This document shows positions 5,245-8,058 of a stretch of DNA of 8,058 nt, piece after piece. Within the stretch, counting starts at the first letter, position 1. Each line of letters begins with the position of its first letter. Source of the stretch: DATMBL01 sp050735975 (GTDB lineage: Bacteria; Desulfobacterota; Binatia; UBA9968); contig JBOHVS010000095.1 of the NCBI GenBank assembly GCA_050735975.1, forward strand, positions 1 through 8,058. The letters are read 5' to 3'. The position numbers and the translations under genes were made by a program. The notes beneath the pieces are model-generated. The model worked only from the letters and a program-made list of their open reading frames with translations, made no database searches and had not been told where the DNA came from.

Positions 5245-6177
5245 TTACAGGCGCGGCATGATATCCTTAGCGCAGAGTTCCAGATGCTCCATCTCGTCGA
5301 AGCACGGATTGAACACAATGTGCTGAGCGCCGGCGCGGACGATCTCCTGAATCTTCTCGGTGCACTCGTCGCGGCTTCCCCAAATGGACACCCGGTTAGC
5401 AAGATCGGCATTTTTGTAACGCCGCCCAAACCATTCGCGCAAGCGTCGCTCGGCCCGCCCTTTGTCGTTATCGACGGCGAGATAGACGCGTTTGGCGATT
5501 CCGAACGTTGCGGGGTCTCGCTTCGCTTCTGCTAAGTAGCGGCGAATCGTGGCGGACTCGCGAACGAAGGCTGATGAAGACGACGAACCCGCGCCCATCC
5601 AACCATTGCCGTGCTTGACTGCCCGTTTGAGCGCATTCTCATGGTGGCCGCCGAACCAGATCGGTAAATGGGGCTTCTGAACCGGCTTGGGCTCCATGGA
5701 GATATCTTTGAAGTTCCAGAAGTTCCCCTGGAAGGTTGCCTTGGGTTCAGTCCAAAGGAGCTTCATGACTTGCACGGCTTCCGTAAAGCGTCCCACCCGT
5801 TTCTCGCGCGCATAGCCGAACACTTCCTCATGGGATCCCAGATGGCCGCCGCCGAGGCCCACGCCTATCACAGCGCGTCCGCCGCTCATCACGTCCAGCG
5901 TCGAGTATGCCTTGGCCAACTGAATCGGATTGCGCAGCGGCAATAGGATAACCGAGGTCCCCAATCTCAATCTCGTCGTGATCGCGGCGATGTAACTCAG
6001 CAACGTCACCGGCTCGAGTATCGTGAAGTCGCCGAGAATACGTTCTTGCAGCCACAAACTATCGTAGCCAAGATTCTCCGCTTTGACAGCGAATTTTCGA
6101 ACATGCTCCATGTCGGCGGGACCATCGAAAAACACTTGTGGAAGCTCGATGCCGCAGGGTGTGTGATTCGAAGTCAT
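5245..6177 (-). CDS. LLM-class flavin-dependent oxidoreductase B
   Basis: This second luciferase-like oxidoreductase has 310 residues. Counting from ATG 6177, it shows IELPQVFFD (10-18), LGYDSLWLQERIL (36-48), LRLGTSVILLPLRNPIQLAKAYSTLD (70-95), GGRAVIGVGLGGG (99-111), ATFQGNFWNF (147-156), PHLPIWFGGHHENALKRA (169-186) and NGW (191-193). This is the pattern of F420- or FMN-dependent LLM enzymes that reduce or oxygenate small substrates. An in-frame TTG two codons earlier (6183) is possible. I prefer the ATG, which has a weak AGGGA about 10 nt upstream. A run of Ser and Ala (GAGSSSSSAFV, 195-205) follows the NGW motif where related proteins have a short loop. The gene leads the compact minus-strand series and lies downstream of the amidohydrolase across a repeat-rich gap. 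Confidence 0.93.
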   Translation of the reverse strand: MTSNHTPCGIELPQVFFDGPADMEHVRKFAVKAENLGYDSLWLQERILGDFTILEPVTLLSYIAAITTRLRLGTSVILLPLRNPIQLAKAYSTLDVMSGGRAVIGVGLGGGHLGSHEEVFGYAREKRVGRFTEAVQVMKLLWTEPKATFQGNFWNFKDISMEPKPVQKPHLPIWFGGHHENALKRAVKHGNGWMGAGSSSSSAFVRESATIRRYLAEAKRDPATFGIAKRVYLAVDNDKGRAERRLREWFGRRYKNADLANRVSIWGSRDECTEKIQEIVRAGAQHIVFNPCFDEMEHLELCAKDIMPRL

Positions 6178-6220
6178 AACCAAATATTCCCTAAATCAAG
6201 GTTCAATCAACCACAAAAGG

Positions 6221-6246
6221 CCGAGCGCGGCGGAGCCGCGACCGAA
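6221..6246. repeat. CGCGGC-GGA-GCCGCG hairpin repeat, copy 1
   Basis: CGCGGC (6226-6231) and GCCGCG (6235-6240) form a perfect 6-bp stem around GGA and are followed by ACCGAAATAG. Two related copies occur at 7797-7820 and 7852-7876. Each has a GCGGC-NNN-GCCGC core followed by ACC. This copy and copy 3 each precede a CCACGAAG motif by about 25 nt. Confidence 0.6.
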
Positions 6247-6260
6247 ATAGCAACAGACAT

Positions 6261-6515
6261 TTAACCACGAAGTGATTCATGATCTTACACTCGCTCACAG
6301 AGGATGAAAATGGACGTGTATTCCTCGACCGTCTCCCAAGGAGTCCGTCATTCCCGCGTGCTTTTAGCGGGAATCCAGCGCATTCGGACTGGACCCCCGA
6401 TTAAAACATTCGGGGGTGACGGTTTTGGGAGTCTCATCCCCTCAACCAGCCGCAATTTTCTAAGGAGAGCACCAATTTCCGAATCCTTCGTAACCTTCGT
6501 GATCTTCGTGGTTAA
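6261..6515. repeat. 255-bp segment bounded by exact 12-bp inverted repeats TTAACCACGAAG / CTTCGTGGTTAA
   Basis: TTAACCACGAAG at 6261-6272 is the exact reverse complement of CTTCGTGGTTAA at 6504-6515. The right side is extended by two more 9-nt units (CTTCGTAAC 6486-6494, CTTCGTGAT 6495-6503), while the left side decays after the first unit. Between the arms lies an unrelated palindromic repeat (6333-6431). The simplest reading is a CACGAAG-type inverted repeat whose loop has been expanded, perhaps by insertion of the second repeat. Confidence 0.6.
6333..6431. repeat. Nested palindromic repeat with two hairpin arms (ATTCCCGC/GCGGGAAT and ACCCCCGA/TCGGGGGT)
   Basis: The outer stem pairs CTCCCAA 6333-6339 with TTGGGAG 6425-6431. 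The next pairs CCGTCA 6345-6350 with TGACGG 6417-6422. Inner arm 1 is ATTCCCGC 6350-6357 with GCGGGAAT 6367-6374; inner arm 2 is ACCCCCGA 6393-6400 with TCGGGGGT 6410-6417. TCCAG 6374-6378 and CTGGA 6389-6393 can also pair. Single junction bases are shared between neighbouring stems, so not all pairs form at once. The motifs GTCATTCCCGCG and GCGGGAATCCAG are typical of a very common extragenic repeat of proteobacterial genomes. Confidence 0.7.
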
Positions 6516-6520
6516 CGAAC

Positions 6521-7672
6521 CTAATTTACCCCATACAGTCGAGCGCAGTTGTCCCACAGGATCTTTTTCCTCGACACAGTCGGAATTTCCACGGCCATGA
6601 AACGATTGACCGCATTGGGCCAGTGCGAGTCGGCATGCGGGTAGTCGGTCGAGATCACCACGTTGTCGTCACCGATGCGCTTGATCACATCGGTCACCAG
6701 ATCCTCTTCGACATCGACTGAAATAAAACATTGCCGCAAAAAATAGTCGCTCGGGCGCAAGCTCATGGGCTCGTTGCAGTAGCCCTTGCGCATCTCCCAG
6801 CGCTCGTCGAGGCGGTAAAGCGCCCAAGGCAGCCAGCCGCAGTTGCCTTCGAGAAAGGCAACCCGCAGCTTGGGAAAGCGCTCGAGCACGCCGCCGGCGC
6901 AGAAGCTGCCGACCGCGAGCATCAGCTCCACCGGATTGCGGAAAGCGTTGATCAGAACGGCTTCGTTAGCGTGGCCCTTGAAGCGGTGCACCGCTTGATC
7001 TTGATTCGGACTCGCCGCCGGGTGAAAGCAGATCGGCGCGCCTAATCTCTCCGCTTCACGCCACACCGGATCGTAGTAGCGGTCGTGAATATGGCGGCCG
7101 TTGGACGGCTCGGGCACGAGAGACAAACCGGTGGCCTTCAATTCCGTGATCGCCCGGCGCAATTCGTCGACCGCCAGATCGACGTCGTGCAGCGTGATTA
7201 ACGCCGAAGACCGCAGCCGCTGCGCATCGGCCTTGCAGAAATCCGCCATCCAATCGTTCCAGGCGCGGCACAAATCGTTGGCGTACTCCGCTTCCAAACT
7301 ATCGTCGCAGTGAAGCGGGAAAGTGCGAAACAGGACGGCGACATCCAGGCCTTCTTCGTCCATCGCGTCGAGCTGCGAGAGCGCGTCATAGTCGCGCGCC
7401 AGCGGTTTGGCGTAGCGATGTCCGACTTCGGCCTCGCCAGGCGCGCTCTCGTTCAGATTATTCTTTGGCGACGTGGCGCCCAGCGCTTGAGTACCGGAAG
7501 GACGGATCGGTTTGCCGTCGGCAAAGGTAAATTTGATCTGTCCGTGCCGCGTCCGCGGCGCTCCGCGTGGTATTCGCTCGCCCCAGCGCCGACTCATGTA
7601 TTTCAAATAGAGATCGTGCGGCTCGAATACATGCATATCACTGTCGAGAATCTTAAAACCATTCTTCGCCAT
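6521..7672 (-). CDS. Amidohydrolase-2 (metal-dependent TIM-barrel hydrolase/decarboxylase) family protein
   Basis: This 383-residue protein belongs to the amidohydrolase-2 family, which includes ACMS decarboxylase, gamma-resorcylate decarboxylase and many uncharacterised hydrolases. From ATG 7672 the metal-site elements are DSDMHVFEP (10-18, His14), CFHPAAS (His217), FLEGNCGWLPWALYRLDERWE (Glu275 region) and STDYPHADS (Asp343, His346). The N-terminal motif is Asp-x-His rather than the His-x-His of ACMSD, as is usual in the branch that carries DxDxHxxEP. I chose ATG 7672 because AAGGA lies 7 nt upstream and the protein then begins two strands before the metal motif. The frame runs back to a GTG at 7720 with no ribosome site. 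It is separated from the LLM genes by 343 bp of repeats, so it may be a separate transcript. Likely cytoplasmic: no signal peptide. Decarboxylation or C-C/C-N hydrolysis cannot be told apart here. Confidence 0.93.
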   Translation of the reverse strand: MAKNGFKILDSDMHVFEPHDLYLKYMSRRWGERIPRGAPRTRHGQIKFTFADGKPIRPSGTQALGATSPKNNLNESAPGEAEVGHRYAKPLARDYDALSQLDAMDEEGLDVAVLFRTFPLHCDDSLEAEYANDLCRAWNDWMADFCKADAQRLRSSALITLHDVDLAVDELRRAITELKATGLSLVPEPSNGRHIHDRYYDPVWREAERLGAPICFHPAASPNQDQAVHRFKGHANEAVLINAFRNPVELMLAVGSFCAGGVLERFPKLRVAFLEGNCGWLPWALYRLDERWEMRKGYCNEPMSLRPSDYFLRQCFISVDVEEDLVTDVIKRIGDDNVVISTDYPHADSHWPNAVNRFMAVEIPTVSRKKILWDNCARLYGVN

Positions 7673-7679
7673 AAAGCCG

Positions 7680-7684
7680 TCCTT
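7680..7684 (-). promoter_or_regulatory. Ribosome binding site selecting the amidohydrolase start
   Basis: On the minus strand AAGGA occupies 7684-7680, 7 nt before ATG 7672. The alternative upstream GTG at 7720 has no purine-rich site at a suitable distance. Confidence 0.55.
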
Positions 7685-7796
7685 TCCGCCGCCAGCATTG
7701 TTCCGTGAATCGATGCTCACGCGGATGAATTTCGTTTTCGTCTGCTGAATTAACGATTAGTCCCGCGCGTTTGCTTCTGTCAATCGAAAAAGCCGC

Positions 7797-7820
7797 GGCG
7801 CGGCGGGGCCGCAACCACAG
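7797..7820. repeat. GCGGC-GGG-GCCGC hairpin repeat, copy 2
   Basis: GCGGC (7800-7804) and GCCGC (7808-7812) pair around GGG and are followed by AACCACAG. It shares the core and the trailing AACC with the copy at 7852-7876, which starts about 50 nt downstream. Confidence 0.55.
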
Positions 7821-7851
7821 CACCAAAAGCAATTTTTACCAGGAAGGTCCC

Positions 7852-7876
7852 AGTGCGGCAAAGCCGCAACCAAAGT
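7852..7876. repeat. TGCGGC-AAA-GCCGCA hairpin repeat, copy 3
   Basis: TGCGGC (7854-7859) and GCCGCA (7863-7868) form a perfect 6-bp stem around AAA and are followed by ACCAAAGTAG. From the GCCGC onward it aligns with copy 1 all the way to the CCACGAAG motif (7863-7898 against 6235-6272), with a 2-nt length difference. Confidence 0.6.
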
Positions 7877-7889
7877 AGACTGATTGTTC

Positions 7890-7968
7890 ACCACGAAGCG
7901 CACGAAGGACACGAAGGGTTTGAATAATTTGAAGTTCGAAACTTCGTGCTCTTCGTGACCTTCGTGGT
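7890..7968. repeat. CACGAAG period-9 inverted repeat, 27-nt arms, 25-nt loop
   Basis: The left arm (7890-7916) reads ACCACGAAG, CG, CACGAAG, GA, CACGAAG. The right arm (7942-7968) reads CTTCGTG, CT, CTTCGTG, AC, CTTCGTGGT. All heptamer and end bases pair perfectly; the four unpaired positions all fall in the 2-nt spacers. The loop (7917-7941) is AT-rich. This is the best preserved member of a repeat type that also occurs at 6261-6515 and, degenerate, at 5163-5236. Repeats of this kind are common in deltaproteobacterial and related genomes, where they give spurious proteins rich in HEGHE and FVSFV. Confidence 0.8.
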
Positions 7969-8058
7969 AAGATTGAATTGTCCGTAGAATCGACATCGTA
8001 GCTTTGGCGCCCCCTGAAAATTCGCGGGGCCCGCGCAAACTTTCGGGCCTAGTAATAC

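Larger units (their letters stand above)
6178..6520. other. Repeat-filled intergenic gap between amidohydrolase and LLM B
   Basis: No gene is visible in these 343 bases. In order they hold a GCGGC/GCCGC hairpin (6221-6246), a TTAACCACGAAG arm (6261-6272), a folded ATTCCCGC repeat (6333-6431), and a CTTCGT period-9 arm ending in CTTCGTGGTTAA (6486-6515). Transcription of LLM B would run through or start here. An AT-rich stretch at 6178-6210 lies just before the LLM B start, but I cannot identify convincing -35 and -10 boxes in it. Confidence 0.75.
7721..8058. other. Gene-free right edge: repeats and possible amidohydrolase upstream region
   Basis: I see no believable gene in these 338 bases. 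A minus-strand frame (7757-8038) exists, but it is translated repeat sequence. The stretch holds two GCGGC-type hairpins, one CACGAAG inverted repeat and a short palindrome CGCGGG-G-CCCGCG (8023-8035). A perfect TTGACA lies on the minus strand at 7783-7778, but the best downstream match, TAATCG at 7759-7754, is a poor -10 box, so a sigma-70 promoter is only a weak possibility. Whatever gene lies beyond 8058 is not visible. Confidence 0.65.

Noticed and set aside
6178..6215. Sigma-70 promoter just before LLM B
   Set aside because: AT-rich with TTGATT/TTGAAC words on the minus strand, but the best -10 candidates would place the transcript start at or inside the start codon.
7890..7968. CRISPR array
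   Set aside because: The units are 9 nt apart with 2-nt variable parts and are inverted around a loop. There are no 25-40 nt repeats with unique spacers, and no cas gene.
7757..8038. Minus-strand 93-residue frame at the right edge
   Set aside because: Its sequence (SYHEGHEEHE, FVSFVRFVV) is the translation of the CACGAAG inverted repeat plus GCGGC hairpins, with no ribosome site.

Overview
The window is a moderately GC-rich bacterial chromosome segment carrying eight protein genes of small-molecule catabolism. No RNA gene, CRISPR array, transposase, integrase or phage gene was seen. The mix of gene families (family III CoA-transferase, crotonase, LLM flavin oxidoreductases, amidohydrolase-2, class II aldolase) and the many extragenic palindromic repeats (CACGAAG type, GCGGC/GCCGC hairpins, ATTCCCGC/GCGGGAAT hairpins) suggest an environmental soil, sediment or groundwater bacterium. 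Lineages such as the old Deltaproteobacteria, Binatota, Tectomicrobia or Rokubacteria/NC10 fit. This placement is inferred from style only, not from a marker gene.

Layout. On the + strand at the left is a CaiB/BaiF-type CoA-transferase whose first few codons lie outside the window (1-1179). It is followed by a crotonase-fold protein (1295-2116). The two are separated by a 26-bp near-perfect inverted repeat that ends exactly where the crotonase Shine-Dalgarno begins. A 253-bp convergent gap (2117-2369) without genes holds at least three different structured repeats.

Everything further right is on the - strand. In transcription order it reads: amidohydrolase (7672-6521), LLM oxidoreductase B (6177-5245), LLM oxidoreductase A (5158-4193), class II aldolase/decarboxylase-like protein (4131-3361), VOC/glyoxalase-fold protein (3282-2878) and a Rid-family protein (2771-2370). 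The last five have gaps of 61 to 106 bp and could form one operon. The amidohydrolase is 343 bp upstream of LLM B, across a repeat-filled gap. The right edge (7721-8058) holds only repeats and a possible upstream region for the amidohydrolase.

How the genes may work together. The minus-strand set combines flavin-dependent oxygenation or hydride transfer (two LLM proteins), C-C or C-N cleavage or decarboxylation (amidohydrolase, class II aldolase), a metal-dependent VOC enzyme and a Rid protein. The neighbouring plus-strand pair could move the product onto CoA and process it. This looks like a degradation module for a cyclic or aromatic carboxylate. The substrate cannot be read from sequence, and the pathway is a hypothesis. 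Two enzymes lack a classical catalytic residue: the crotonase has Asn instead of the first catalytic Glu, and the Rid protein has Ser where RidA has its substrate-binding Arg. Both therefore probably do something other than the textbook reaction.
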